Shown here: positions 34,165 through 44,432 of the stretch, in pieces | Layout of the letters: every line of letters begins with the position of its first letter | Position numbering within the stretch: the first letter of the stretch is position 1 | NCBI RefSeq assembly: GCF_024199985.1 | Contig: NZ_JANARS010000005.1 | Location: forward strand, 372,001 to 436,000 | Direction of reading: 5' to 3' | DNA: 64,000 bases | DNA from: Nocardioides pinisoli | GTDB taxonomy: Bacteria > Actinomycetota > Actinomycetes > Propionibacteriales > Nocardioidaceae | The notes under the pieces: generated by a model | What the model was told of the DNA's origin: nothing | The model's database searches: none | The model's input: the letters and a program-made list of their open reading frames with translations, nothing else | Position numbers and translations under genes: made by a program

Positions 34165-34948
34165 GGGACCGCCTCGGCCGGCCGCCGGCGCTCCTCGTCG
34201 TGCCCGCCGCCGTCGCCACGCTCCTCCTCGTCGTCCCGCTCGTGGCGATGGTCGCGAGCACCGACTGGCAGGCGCTGCCGGGTCACCTGACCTCGCAGAC
34301 CGCGGTCGACGCCCTGCGCATCTCGCTGCTCACCTCGACCGTCGCCATCGCGATCTGCCTGCTCCTCGGGCTCCCCCTCGCCTGGCTGCTCGCGCGGGTC
34401 CACTTCCGCGGACGCGGTGCCGTGCGCGCGCTGGTCACGGTGCCGCTGGTGCTGCCGCCGGTCGTCGCCGGCGTCGCGCTGCGCAGCGCCTTCGGACGCA
34501 CCGGCGTCATCGGCGAGCCCCTGCTCGAGCTGACCGGCTTCGCCTTCCCCTTCACGACCTACGGCGTCGTGCTCGCGCACGTCTTCGTCTCGATGCCGTT
34601 CGTGGTGATCTCCATCGAGGGCGCGTTCCGCTCGGCCGACCCCAGGTTCGACGAGGCGGCCGCGACCCTCGGCGCGACGAGGTGGACGACCTTCCGCCGC
34701 GTCACGGTGCCGCTGGCCCTGCCCGGCGTGGTCGCCGGGACCGTCCTCGGGTGGGCCCGCTCGTTCGGCGAGTTCGGCGCCACCATCACCTTCAACGGCA
34801 ACTACCCCGGCACCACCCAGACGATGCCGACGCTGATCTACGTCACCCGGCAGTCCGACCAGGACGCCGCCCTCTCGCTGAGCCTGGTGATGCTGCTGGT
34901 CTCGATCGGCGTCCTCGTCGCGCTGCGCGACCGCTGGCTGGGTACGCC

Positions 34949-34952
<4 letters not shown>
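34161..34952 (+). CDS. modB: Molybdate ABC transporter permease
   Basis: Inner-membrane permease of 263 residues with about six helices. The ModB features are the VPLVLPPVVAGVALRSAFGR segment and the cytosolic EAA loop FDEAAATLGATRWTTFRRVT, which docks with ModC, then LPLALPGVVAG-like text and SFGEFGATITFNGNYPGTTQ. The GTG start overlaps the modA stop, and its own stop overlaps modC in an ATGA. Confidence 0.94.
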
Positions 34953-35929
<977 letters not shown>

Positions 35930-35939
35930 CATGCGCGAC

Positions 35940-36956
35940 ATGAGCCCCACCTCGTCCCAGCTCGCCCCGCAGCCCGAACGCAACCTCGCCCTCGAGCTGG
36001 TCCGCGTCACCGAGGCGGCCGCGATGGCGGCCGGGCGCTGGGTCGGTCGCGGCGACAAGAACGACGCCGACGGCGTCGCGGTCGAGGCGATGCGCTACAT
36101 GATCTCCACCGTCGAGATGCGCGGCACCGTGGTGATCGGCGAGGGCGAGAAGGACAACGCCCCGATGCTCTTCAACGGCGAGCAGGTCGGCGACGGCACC
36201 GGACCCGAGTGCGACGTGGCCGTCGACCCGATCGACGGCACGACGCTGACCGCCAAGGGCATGAGCAACGCGATCTCGGTGCTGGCGGTCTCGCCGCGCG
36301 GCTCGATGTACGACCCCAGCGCGGTCTTCTACATGGACAAGCTCGCCACCGGGCCCGAGGCCGCCGACGTGGTCGACATCCGGCTGCCGGTCAAGGAGAA
36401 CATCGCCCGCGTCGCCAAGGCCAAGGGCATCTCCATCCACGACGTCACCGTCGTGCTGCTGGACCGGCCGCGCCACGCGCAGCTCGTCGAGAGCATCCGC
36501 GAGACCGGGGCTCGCATCAAGTACATCACCGACGGCGACGTGGCCGGAGCGATCATGGCGGCCCGCCCGGACACCGGCGTCGACCTGATGCTCGGCATCG
36601 GCGGCACCCCCGAGGGGATCATCGCCGCGTGCGCGATGAAGTGCATCGGCGGCAAGATCCAGGGCCAGCTCTGGCCGCAGGACGACGACGAGCGCCAGCG
36701 CGCCCTCGACGCCGGCCACGACCTCGACCGCGACGTCGTGCTCGGCACCGACGACCTGGTCACCGGCGACGACGCCTTCTTCGTGGCCACCGGCATCACC
36801 GACGGCGAGCTCATGCGCGGCGTGCGCTACCGCGGCGACGGCGTCACCACCCACTCGCTGGTGATGCGCTCGCGCAGCGGCACGATCCGCTCGATCACCG
36901 CCGAGCACCAGCTCGCCAAGCTACGCAATCTCTCCACGATCGACTTCGACAACTGA
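35940..36956 (+). CDS. glpX: Class II fructose-1,6-bisphosphatase
   Basis: Gluconeogenic enzyme of 338 residues hydrolysing fructose 1,6-bisphosphate in the cytosol. GlpX motifs: [40 protein letters not shown] with metal-binding Glu residues, [20 protein letters not shown], and [16 protein letters not shown]. The second ATG is taken as start because TAACAT lies seven bases before it; an ATG three codons upstream overlaps that hexamer. The last 36 bases overlap the convergent hydrolase gene. Confidence 0.96.
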   Translation: MSPTSSQLAPQPERNLALELVRVTEAAAMAAGRWVGRGDKNDADGVAVEAMRYMISTVEMRGTVVIGEGEKDNAPMLFNGEQVGDGTGPECDVAVDPIDGTTLTAKGMSNAISVLAVSPRGSMYDPSAVFYMDKLATGPEAADVVDIRLPVKENIARVAKAKGISIHDVTVVLLDRPRHAQLVESIRETGARIKYITDGDVAGAIMAARPDTGVDLMLGIGGTPEGIIAACAMKCIGGKIQGQLWPQDDDERQRALDAGHDLDRDVVLGTDDLVTGDDAFFVATGITDGELMRGVRYRGDGVTTHSLVMRSRSGTIRSITAEHQLAKLRNLSTIDFDN

Positions 36957-37754
36957 CGCTGCCACCGCCGGCCGCAGCGCGGTCGACACCGCGCTGATCA
37001 CGACCGGGTCGAACGCCATCCCCACGTGGGACGAGCGCACCTCCACCGGCCGCGCGACCGGGTCGATGCACGCACGCCAGTCGACGATGCCGTCGCGCCG
37101 GGAGAAGATCGCGGTGAAGTCGACGCCCTCCGGCAGCGCCGCGCGCGCCTGGTCGAAGCTCTCCTGGGCACAGTGCCCGGCCACGCAGTCCTCCGCCATC
37201 AGCCCGCGCATCCCGGCCCGGTTGAGCCGCACGAGCAGGTCGACGCTGCGCGCCAGCGACACGTGGTGCGCGCCCGGCGCCAGCATCGGGCTGCCCAACG
37301 TCACGATGCCCGCGACGAGGTCGGGGCGCCGGGCCGCGACTCCCCTGGCCAGCATGCCGCCGAGGCTGTGGCCGACGATCCGCACGTGCGAGCCACGCCG
37401 CTGCGCGATCTCCTCGAGCCGCTCCTCGAGCTGCGCGGCTGCCGACAGCGTGCACCCGACGTTGGCGCGGATGTCCGCGCGATAGGTGCGGAAGCCCTGG
37501 TCGCGCAGCCTCCGGCTCATCGGCGCGAGCGAGGAGTCGCCGGCGAGGAAGCCCGGGACCAGCAGCACCGGCTCGCCCGTCCGCGGCGGGCGCGAGCCCA
37601 GCGGCGTACGACGTCTCGCACTCCGCGAGCCGAGGGCGGCGACGGCGTAGCGACCCGCCTCCGTGATGACGGAGCTCTCGCGCAGCACCGCCACCACGGA
37701 AGGCTGTGAAAAGCCTTCCGGGGTGAGGAAAGCGGCCACTGTGCGCTGTGTCAC
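36921..37754 (-). CDS. Alpha/beta hydrolase (lipase-like)
   Basis: Serine hydrolase of 277 residues. The strand [20 protein letters not shown] provides the oxyanion side, [20 protein letters not shown] contains the GxSxG nucleophile Ser, and [20 protein letters not shown] is the usual Asp region, with His in [12 protein letters not shown]. It resembles esterase/lipase-type hydrolases that act on lipids or esters. The GTG start follows TAGGTT by eight bases, suggesting a leaderless message. Its 3' end overlaps glpX by 36 bases on the opposite strand, so the two transcripts could interfere. Confidence 0.86.
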   Translation of the reverse strand: MTQRTVAAFLTPEGFSQPSVVAVLRESSVITEAGRYAVAALGSRSARRRTPLGSRPPRTGEPVLLVPGFLAGDSSLAPMSRRLRDQGFRTYRADIRANVGCTLSAAAQLEERLEEIAQRRGSHVRIVGHSLGGMLARGVAARRPDLVAGIVTLGSPMLAPGAHHVSLARSVDLLVRLNRAGMRGLMAEDCVAGHCAQESFDQARAALPEGVDFTAIFSRRDGIVDWRACIDPVARPVEVRSSHVGMAFDPVVISAVSTALRPAVAASVVEVDRGEIA

Positions 37755-37762
37755 AGTTCTCG

Positions 37763-37768
37763 AACCTA
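37763..37768 (-). promoter_or_regulatory. -10 element of the lipase-like hydrolase (leaderless)
   Basis: TAGGTT on the minus strand, eight bases before the GTG start. Confidence 0.45.
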
Positions 37769-37845
37769 GCCCAGAACCCGCTCCGGAAGGGGGATGCGGG
37801 GCACCATGCGTTTTTTTGGGGACGCGCGTCGTGTTCACTGGCTCC

Positions 37846-38778
37846 ATGTCCGCCCCGCACCCCGACAGCGACCAGCCGCCTGTCGCCTCCGACGAGCTCC
37901 GCGCTCCGATCGGCAACGAGGTCGAGCTCTGCTACCAGACCTTCGGCGATCCCGACGACGAGCCGCTGCTCCTGGTGATGGGGCTGAGCGGACCGATGAC
38001 GTGGTGGGACCAGGCGTTCTGCGAGCAGCTCGCGTCCGCCGGCTTCCACGTCGTGCGCTACGACAACCGCGACACCGGGAAGTCGTCGCGCATCGCGGCC
38101 CCGGCCCGCCCCGACCAGCTGGTCAAGGCCTTCGCGACGGGCCGTGCCAGCGTGCCCTACACGATGTCGGACCTGGCCCACGACGCCGTCGCGCTGCTCG
38201 ACCACCTCGCCCTCGAGGCGGCCCACCTCGTGGGCGTGTCGATGGGCGGGATGATCGCGCAGACCGTGGCCGTCGAGCACCCGGGCCGGGTGCGGTCGCT
38301 GACGAGCATCAGCTCCACGACGGGCAAGCGGACGGTCGGCTGGCAGCACCCCTCCCTCCTCCCCCGGCTCATCGCTCCGCGCAAGGCCGGGCGCGACGCC
38401 TACGTCGAGACCAGCCTCGCCATGTGGTCGCTGATCGGCTCCGCGGCCTACCCGTCGGACCCCGACACCCTCCGCACCCGCGCGGAGGCGACCTTCGACC
38501 GCGGCGTGAGCGCCAGCGGCGCGGTACGCCAGATGCTGGCCATCCTGACGCAGGACGACCGCACGCCGCGGCTGCGCAGCCTCCGCGTGCCGGCCCTCGT
38601 CATCCACGGCACGGCCGACAAGATGGTCCACGTCAGCGGCGGTCGCTCGACGGCGGCGGCCATCCCCGGCGCCGAGCTGGTGACCATCGACGGCATGGGC
38701 CACGACCTGCCGCCCGAGCTCTTCGACACCTTCGTCGAGGCCATCCGCCGCACCGCCGACCGGGCCACGGAGCGTTAG
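37846..38778 (+). CDS. Alpha/beta fold hydrolase
   Basis: Hydrolase of 310 residues. EPLLLVMGLSGPMTWWDQAF holds the oxyanion segment, FHVVRYDNRDTGKSS is the second strand, AHLVGVSMGGMIAQTVAVEH carries the nucleophile elbow GVSMGG, LVIHGTADKMVHVSGGRSTA the Asp, and IDGMGHDLPPELFDTFVEAI the His. The family includes esterases and lactonases; the substrate is unknown. TTCACT six bases before the ATG could be a -10 element. A run of seven T residues lies in the gap to the divergent hydrolase. Confidence 0.88.
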   Translation: MSAPHPDSDQPPVASDELRAPIGNEVELCYQTFGDPDDEPLLLVMGLSGPMTWWDQAFCEQLASAGFHVVRYDNRDTGKSSRIAAPARPDQLVKAFATGRASVPYTMSDLAHDAVALLDHLALEAAHLVGVSMGGMIAQTVAVEHPGRVRSLTSISSTTGKRTVGWQHPSLLPRLIAPRKAGRDAYVETSLAMWSLIGSAAYPSDPDTLRTRAEATFDRGVSASGAVRQMLAILTQDDRTPRLRSLRVPALVIHGTADKMVHVSGGRSTAAAIPGAELVTIDGMGHDLPPELFDTFVEAIRRTADRATER

Positions 38779-38783
38779 CGGGG

Positions 38784-39896
38784 TCAGCCCTCCAGACGGT
38801 GGGCGCCCTGCGCCGGCCGGGCCGTGAAGAGGTCGGGCTCGGCGAAGCCGGCGTCGGCGAAGGCACGTCGTACGGCGTCGCTCGCCGCGTCGACGGACCG
38901 CGCAGGCACCAGCCCGATCACGCAGCCGCCGAAGCCACCGCCGGTCATCCGGGCCCCGAGCGCGCCGGCCTCCAGCAGCGCGTCGACGGCGGTGTCGACC
39001 TCCGGCACGGTGATGCGGAAGTCGTCACGCATCGACCGGTGCGACGCGGTGAGCAGAGGCCCGATGTCGGCGAGCCGGCCGTCGTCGAGGAGCCGCACGA
39101 CCGACAGCACCCGGTCGTCCTCGGTGACGACGTGGCGGACGTAGCGGCGCAGCTCCTCGTCATCGAGGCGGTCGAGCGCCGCGTCGAGGTCGTCGGCGGT
39201 CACGTCGCGCAGGGCGTCGACACCCAGCCGGCGCGCCGCCTCCTCGCAGCCGCTGCGCCGGGCGCCGTACTCGCCGTCGGAGTGGCGGTGGGGTGCGCGC
39301 GTGTCGGCGACCAGCACCGCCAGGTCGGTGCCGGCCAGGTCGAGCGGCACCGACCTGGTCGCGTGGCTGCGCATGTCGCAGAAGAGGGCGTGCCCCGCCT
39401 CACCGCGCAGGCTGACCAGCTGGTCCATCCCGCCGGTCGGCGCACCCACGGCGTCGTTCTCGACGTCGCGGGTCAGCGCGAAGAGGGCGTCGTCGTCGAG
39501 GCCGAGACCGAGGTGGTCGTCGACGGCCCGCGCGACCGAGCACACCAGCGCCGCCGACGACGACAGCCCGGCACCGGAGGGCACGTCGGAGTCGACCTCG
39601 ATCTCCAATGGAGGGACGTCGACGCCGCGGTCGGTGAGCAGCCACAGCGCGCCCAGCACGTAGCGCGACCACTCGGGGACGTCCGCGCGGTCGGCGTCGG
39701 CCAGGCCCGAGCGTCGTACGACGACCGGCTCGGGCTGCTGCGCCGAGCGGACCGTCCAGCCGTCGGCATCGTCCGAGGCCGTCGACACCGACGCCGTGCA
39801 CCCGACCTCGAGGGCGAAGGGGAGGACGAAGCCGTCGTTGTAGTCGGTGTGCTCACCGACCAGGTTGATCCGCCCCGGGGCGCGCCAGATCGTCAT
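38784..39896 (-). CDS. galK: Galactokinase
   Basis: GHMP kinase of 370 residues that phosphorylates galactose at C1, first step of the Leloir pathway. The family signature APGRINLVGEHTDYNDGFVL is at the N-terminus. The ATP-binding motif VPSGAGLSSSAALVCSVARA lies in the middle, with GGMDQLVSLRGEAGHALFCD for the catalytic Asp, and MTGGGFGGCVIGLVP is the third GHMP motif. The ATG has GGGG at ribosome-site distance. No galT or galE is next to it; the rest of the pathway must be elsewhere. It is divergent from the first sugar ABC operon. Confidence 0.95.
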   Translation of the reverse strand: MTIWRAPGRINLVGEHTDYNDGFVLPFALEVGCTASVSTASDDADGWTVRSAQQPEPVVVRRSGLADADRADVPEWSRYVLGALWLLTDRGVDVPPLEIEVDSDVPSGAGLSSSAALVCSVARAVDDHLGLGLDDDALFALTRDVENDAVGAPTGGMDQLVSLRGEAGHALFCDMRSHATRSVPLDLAGTDLAVLVADTRAPHRHSDGEYGARRSGCEEAARRLGVDALRDVTADDLDAALDRLDDEELRRYVRHVVTEDDRVLSVVRLLDDGRLADIGPLLTASHRSMRDDFRITVPEVDTAVDALLEAGALGARMTGGGFGGCVIGLVPARSVDAASDAVRRAFADAGFAEPDLFTARPAQGAHRLEG

Positions 39897-40010
39897 CGAA
39901 CCCCTACTCGTCAACCTGTGGGCGGGATACCCGTTGGAATGGGATGAATGTTGCCAAATGGTGTCAGGGACCACTAGACCAGAGGCCCGAACTAAACGAG
40001 GAGGGCGCGG

Positions 40011-41303
40011 ATGTCCCGAGCACCGTCGATCCGGCAACGAGGCCGGCCCAGGGGGAGACGGAGGGCGGCACCGCTCGCAGCTCTCGCTCTCGCGAGCGGT
40101 CTCCTGTCCGCCTGCGGAGGCGACAGCGGTCCCCCCGAGCTCACCTGGTACATCAACCCCGACAGCGGCGGGCAGGACGCCGTCGCCGAGAAGTGCTCCA
40201 CCGACGACTACACCATCTCCACCCAGGTGCTCCCCCAGGACGCGGGCCAGCAACGCATCCAGCTCGCGCGCCGCCTCGCGGCGGGCGACACCGAGATCGA
40301 CCTGATGTCGATCGACCCGCCCTTCACCGCCGAGTTCGCCGAGGCCGGCTACCTGGCCGACATCCCCGACGACCTCCAGCAGAAGTTCAGCGAGCAGGCC
40401 TTCGAGAGCGCGGCCGCCGCTGCGACGTGGAAGGACGAGCTCGTCGTCGCGCCCTTCTGGTCGAACACCCAGGTGCTGTGGTACCGCAAGTCCTTCGTCG
40501 ACCAGACGGACCTCGACATGTCGCAGCCCGTCACGTGGCAGCAGATCATCGAGGCGGCCGAGGCCAACGGCGGCAAGATCGGCGTCCAGGCCAACAAGTA
40601 CGAGGGCTACAGCGTGTGGATCAACGCCCTCGTCACCGGCGCCGGCGGCCAGATCGCGGAGGAGACCGAGAAGGGTGTCGACGCCAAGATCACCATCGAC
40701 TCCGAAGCGGGCCGAGCGGCCGCCGAGGTGATCCAGACGCTGGCGGAGTCGGAAGCCGCACCGGCCAACATCTCCGTCTCCAACGAGGGCACCGCCGGCA
40801 CCACGTTCGGCAGCGACGACGGCGCCTTCCTCGTCAACTGGACCTACATCTGGGGCAACTACGGCGACGACCGGCTCGGGGACGACATCGGCTACGCCCG
40901 CTACCCGCGTACGGTCGAGGGTGAGGAGTCGCGTCCGCCGTACGGCGGCATCGGCATCGGTGTCAGCTCGTCCTCCAAGCACCAGGACATCGCGATGCAG
41001 GCGCTGGAGTGCCTCACCAGCCCGGAGAGCCAGGCGATCAACGCCGAGATCACCGGGAACATGCCCAGCAGCCCGGCCGGCTACGACCAGCCCGCCGTGC
41101 AGGAGCTGTTCCCCGCCGAACTGCTGGCCTTGTTCCAGGAGAGCCTCGAGGCGGCCGCTCCCCGGACGCCGACGCCCTACTGGAGCGACATCTCCGGAGC
41201 CATCCAGGCCACGTGGCACCCGCCGTCGACGGTGGACCAGGAGACTCCGAAGGAGTCCGCGCAGTACATCGAGGACGTGCTCCAAGGAAGGAGCCTGTTG
41301 TGA
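40011..41303 (+). CDS. Sugar ABC transporter substrate-binding lipoprotein (trehalose/maltose type)
   Basis: Extracellular binding protein of 430 residues with a twin-Arg-rich lipoprotein signal ending in the lipobox LLSAC. The mature part shows LTWYINPDSGGQDAVAEKCS, then GDTEIDLMSIDPPFTAEFAE and a C-terminal helix-rich half (APYWSDISGAIQATW-like), as in family 1 binding proteins such as ThuE/LpqY for trehalose, maltose or sucrose. GAGGAGGGC precedes the ATG. It is the first gene of a four-gene import operon, and its stop overlaps the first permease in a GTGA. The real sugar is unknown. Confidence 0.88.
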   Translation: MSRAPSIRQRGRPRGRRRAAPLAALALASGLLSACGGDSGPPELTWYINPDSGGQDAVAEKCSTDDYTISTQVLPQDAGQQRIQLARRLAAGDTEIDLMSIDPPFTAEFAEAGYLADIPDDLQQKFSEQAFESAAAAATWKDELVVAPFWSNTQVLWYRKSFVDQTDLDMSQPVTWQQIIEAAEANGGKIGVQANKYEGYSVWINALVTGAGGQIAEETEKGVDAKITIDSEAGRAAAEVIQTLAESEAAPANISVSNEGTAGTTFGSDDGAFLVNWTYIWGNYGDDRLGDDIGYARYPRTVEGEESRPPYGGIGIGVSSSSKHQDIAMQALECLTSPESQAINAEITGNMPSSPAGYDQPAVQELFPAELLALFQESLEAAAPRTPTPYWSDISGAIQATWHPPSTVDQETPKESAQYIEDVLQGRSLL

Positions 41304-42238
41304 GCAGCACTCTCGCGAGACCCCCGGCCGACGTCCGGGAGAAGCCCCAGGTGAGCGACCGTTCCCGCGCCGAGAACCGGCTGGGCCAGAAGCTCGTCGC
41401 TCCTGCGGTGATCCTCATGCTCCTGGTCACGGCCTGGCCCATGCTCCAGGCGCTCTACCTGTCGCTGTTCCGCTACCGCCTGACCGCGCCCGACGACCGC
41501 GAGCTCATCGGCATCGACAACTACGTGACGGTGCTGACGGACAGCCTGTTCTGGCAGGACATGTGGAACACCGTCCTGATCATGGTGCTCACCGTGGCCG
41601 TCGAGCTGGTCATCGGCTTCGCCTTCGCGATGGTGATGCACCGCGTGATCTTCGCCCGGGGCGCGATCCGCACGTCGATCCTCATCCCCTACGGCATCAT
41701 CACGGTGGTGTCTGCCTTCGCCTGGCAGTTCGCCTTCAGCCTCAACAACGGCTTCGTCAACGGCTGGCTGCCGTTCGTCGACGAGAACTTCAACTGGTTC
41801 GGCGGCCACTGGTCGGCGATGTTCGCGATCATGGTCTCGGAGATCTGGAAGACCACGCCCTTCATGGCGCTGCTGCTCCTGGCCGGACTCGCGCAGGTGT
41901 CCGAGGACATGCTCGAGGCCGCGAAGGTCGACGGCGCGACCTGGTGGCAGCGGTTGTGGAAGGTGATCCTTCCCAACATGCGAGCGGCCATCATGGTCGC
42001 GGTGCTCTTCCGGGCGCTCGACGCCTATCGCATCTTCGACAACATCTTCGTGATGACCCGAGGCGCGCAAGAGACCGAGTCCGTGTCGTTCCTGACCTAC
42101 CGACAGGTCATCGAGCAGGTCCAGCTGGGACTGGGGTCGGCACTGTCCGTGATCCTCTTCCTCAGCGTCCTGGTCCTGGCGTGGTTGATCATCAAGTTGT
42201 TCCGGGTCGACCTGGCCCAGGCGAGGGGTGAGGGCTGA
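41300..42238 (+). CDS. Sugar ABC transporter permease (ThuF/MalF type)
   Basis: Permease of 312 residues with six helices after a soluble N-terminus. FAWQFAFSLNNGFVNGWLPF and the EAA loop EDMLEAAKVDGATWWQRLWK are typical of MalF/ThuF. The GTG start overlaps the binding-protein stop and has AAGGAAGGAG upstream. Its stop shares one base with the next ATG (TGATG). Confidence 0.9.
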   Translation: MSSTLARPPADVREKPQVSDRSRAENRLGQKLVAPAVILMLLVTAWPMLQALYLSLFRYRLTAPDDRELIGIDNYVTVLTDSLFWQDMWNTVLIMVLTVAVELVIGFAFAMVMHRVIFARGAIRTSILIPYGIITVVSAFAWQFAFSLNNGFVNGWLPFVDENFNWFGGHWSAMFAIMVSEIWKTTPFMALLLLAGLAQVSEDMLEAAKVDGATWWQRLWKVILPNMRAAIMVAVLFRALDAYRIFDNIFVMTRGAQETESVSFLTYRQVIEQVQLGLGSALSVILFLSVLVLAWLIIKLFRVDLAQARGEG

Positions 42239-43068
42239 TGAAGAACAAGACCACCATCGGCACGTGGATCGGCTTCGTCGCGATCCTGGTGTGGTGCCTG
42301 CTCCCGGTCGTCTGGATCATCTCGCTGTCGTTCAAGTCGGTCGAGGAGACCGCCGCAGGCAGCGCCCAGTTCCTGCCCAAGGACCCGACCCTCGACAACT
42401 ACCGCGACATCCTGTCGAACGGCGACTTCCTCGCCGCCCTGCGCAACTCCTTCGGGATCGCCGTCATCGCGACCTTCCTGGCTGTGGTGTTCGCGACCCT
42501 CGCGGCGTACGCCATCGCGCGGCTCGAGTTCAAGGGCAAGCGACTGGTCCTGTCGCTGGCCCTGGCCATCGCGATGTTCCCGGTCGTCTCGCTGGTCGGG
42601 CCGCTGTTCGACATGTGGCGGACCTTCGGCCTCTTCAACACGTGGCCGGGCCTCATCATCCCCTACATGTCCTTCACGCTGCCGTTGGCGATCTGGACCC
42701 TCTCGGCCTTCTTCCGCGAGATTCCGTGGGAGCTGGAGCAGGCGGCCCAGGTGGATGGCGCGACATCGTGGCAGGCCTTCCGGAAGGTGATCGTCCCGCT
42801 CGCGGCGCCCGGCGTCTTCACGGCGGCGATCCTGACCTTCTTCTTCGCGTGGAACGAGTTCGTGCTCGCGATCTCGTTGACCTCCACGACGGCCTCGCGG
42901 ACGGTGCCGGCCCAGCTGTCGTACTTCGTGGGTCCCGATCCGTTCAACCCACCGTACGGCCAGCTCGCGACCGCTTCGGTCGTAGTCACCGTGCCGATCA
43001 TCATCATTGTCCTGCTGTTCCAGCGCAAGATCGTCGCCGGCCTCACCTCCGGCGCAGTGAAGGGGTGA
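42238..43068 (+). CDS. Sugar ABC transporter permease (ThuG/MalG type)
   Basis: Second permease of 276 residues. Six helices, with the EAA loop PWELEQAAQVDGATSWQAFR docking to the ATPase, and the C-terminal RKIVAGLTSGAVKG ending found in nearly all MalG-type proteins. It forms the heterodimeric channel with the preceding permease. Start and upstream stop share the sequence TGATG, so translation is coupled. The ATPase follows after seven bases. Confidence 0.9.
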   Translation: MKNKTTIGTWIGFVAILVWCLLPVVWIISLSFKSVEETAAGSAQFLPKDPTLDNYRDILSNGDFLAALRNSFGIAVIATFLAVVFATLAAYAIARLEFKGKRLVLSLALAIAMFPVVSLVGPLFDMWRTFGLFNTWPGLIIPYMSFTLPLAIWTLSAFFREIPWELEQAAQVDGATSWQAFRKVIVPLAAPGVFTAAILTFFFAWNEFVLAISLTSTTASRTVPAQLSYFVGPDPFNPPYGQLATASVVVTVPIIIIVLLFQRKIVAGLTSGAVKG

Positions 43069-43075
43069 TCAGCTC

Positions 43076-44341
43076 ATGGCTGGCATCGAGATGAAGAACA
43101 TCGTCAAGCAGTACGGCGACGGCTTCCCCGCCGTCAACGACGTGAGCATCGACGTGGAGGACGGCGAGTTCCTGATCCTCGTCGGGCCCTCGGGCTGCGG
43201 GAAGTCCACGCTCCTGCGGATGATCGTCGGGCTGGAGGACATCACCGACGGCGACATGATCATCGGCGGGAAGAAGGTCAACGACCTCGCGCCGCGTGAT
43301 CGCAACCTGTCGATGGTCTTCCAGAACTACGCGCTCTACCCGCACCTGACGGTCTACGAGAACATCGCCTTCCCGCTGCGGCTGGCCGGCAAGTCGGACT
43401 CGGAGATCGACGAGAAGGTGCGCGAGGCGTCGAAGACCCTCGAGCTGGACGAGCACCTCGACCGCAAGCCCGGCAACCTGTCCGGTGGCCAGCGCCAGCG
43501 CGTCGCGATGGGCCGCGCGATCGTCCGCGACGCGGAGGCCTTCCTCTTCGACGAGCCGCTGTCCAACCTCGACGCCAAGCTCCGCGGGCAGATGCGCACC
43601 GAGATCTCCCGGTTGCAGAAGCGCCTGGGCATCACCACCGTCTACGTCACCCACGACCAGACCGAGGCGATGACGCTGGGCGACCGGGTGGCGGTGCTGA
43701 AGAGGGGCGTGCTCCAGCAGCACGCCACACCGCGTGAGCTCTACGAGAACCCCGCCAACCTGTTCGTGGCCGGCTTCATCGGCTCGCCGCCGATGAACTT
43801 CCTGCCCGCCAAGGTCGACGGGAACCGGGTCGAGCTCCCCTTCGGGACCGTGACCATCCCCGAGGCACGAGCGGCGAAGGCGCAGGGCAGGGACCTGCTG
43901 ATCGCCGGCATCCGCCCGGAGCACTTCGAGGACGCCAGTGTCGTCGACAGCGACAAGGTCACCGACGAGGCGACCTTCACGGCCACCGTCGACGTGGTGG
44001 AGTGGCTCGGCAACGAGGCCTACGCCTACATCCCGTTCGAGGCGCCCGACGAGGTGCGCGAGCAGCTCACCCAGCTCGAGAAGGACCTCGACGGCGAGTC
44101 GCTGCGCACGCAGCTGGTGGTCTCGCTCGACGGGGCCAGCCGGATCAGCGAGGGCGACGAGGCCACCATCTGGGTCGACGCCCGCAAGATCCACCTCTTC
44201 GACCCGAGCACGGGCGACAACCTCACCATCGACCCCGACAACGCGGGCATCATCCCCGGCGGCAACACCATGGCGAAGGCCGAGGAGGTCGGCGAGCAGC
44301 AGGACGGGGTCAAGCCGAGCGCCGGTTCGTCGCCGAGCTGA
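43076..44341 (+). CDS. MsiK/UgpC-type ABC ATP-binding protein of the first sugar importer
   Basis: ATPase of 421 residues. Walker A GPSGCGKSTLLRMIVGLED, the signature NLSGGQRQRVAMGRAIVRDA, Walker B FLFDEPLSNLDAKLRGQMRT and the switch His in VTHDQTEAMTLGDRVAVLKR. C-terminal TOBE domains follow (LLIAGIRPEHFEDASVV). The last 40 residues are an extra hydrophilic tail (GGNTMAKAEEVGEQQDG) not usual for the family. As the last gene of the operon it powers the preceding permeases. Shared MsiK-type ATPases can also serve other importers. Confidence 0.92.
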   Translation: MAGIEMKNIVKQYGDGFPAVNDVSIDVEDGEFLILVGPSGCGKSTLLRMIVGLEDITDGDMIIGGKKVNDLAPRDRNLSMVFQNYALYPHLTVYENIAFPLRLAGKSDSEIDEKVREASKTLELDEHLDRKPGNLSGGQRQRVAMGRAIVRDAEAFLFDEPLSNLDAKLRGQMRTEISRLQKRLGITTVYVTHDQTEAMTLGDRVAVLKRGVLQQHATPRELYENPANLFVAGFIGSPPMNFLPAKVDGNRVELPFGTVTIPEARAAKAQGRDLLIAGIRPEHFEDASVVDSDKVTDEATFTATVDVVEWLGNEAYAYIPFEAPDEVREQLTQLEKDLDGESLRTQLVVSLDGASRISEGDEATIWVDARKIHLFDPSTGDNLTIDPDNAGIIPGGNTMAKAEEVGEQQDGVKPSAGSSPS

Positions 44342-44376
44342 CCCCCGGACGTCCGACCCCGCTGGTCGGTGCGGAA

Positions 44377-44409
44377 CCGAGGCCCCGGGAGCTGCTCTCG
44401 GGGCCTCGG
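44377..44409. terminator. Bidirectional hairpin between sugar operon and amylosucrase-like gene
   Basis: Perfect 11-bp stem CCGAGGCCCCG/CGGGGCCTCGG with an 11-base loop between two convergent genes. Confidence 0.65.
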
Positions 44410-44432
44410 CCGTACTGGTGGGGGTAGTCGCC

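Noticed and set aside
39957-39983. DasR-like half sites (TGGT...ACCA, CTAGACCA) before the first sugar importer
   Set aside because: On the minus strand the copies read TGGTCTAGTGGT, a direct rather than inverted repeat, so it does not form a proper GntR/DasR palindrome. Kept only as a weak hint.
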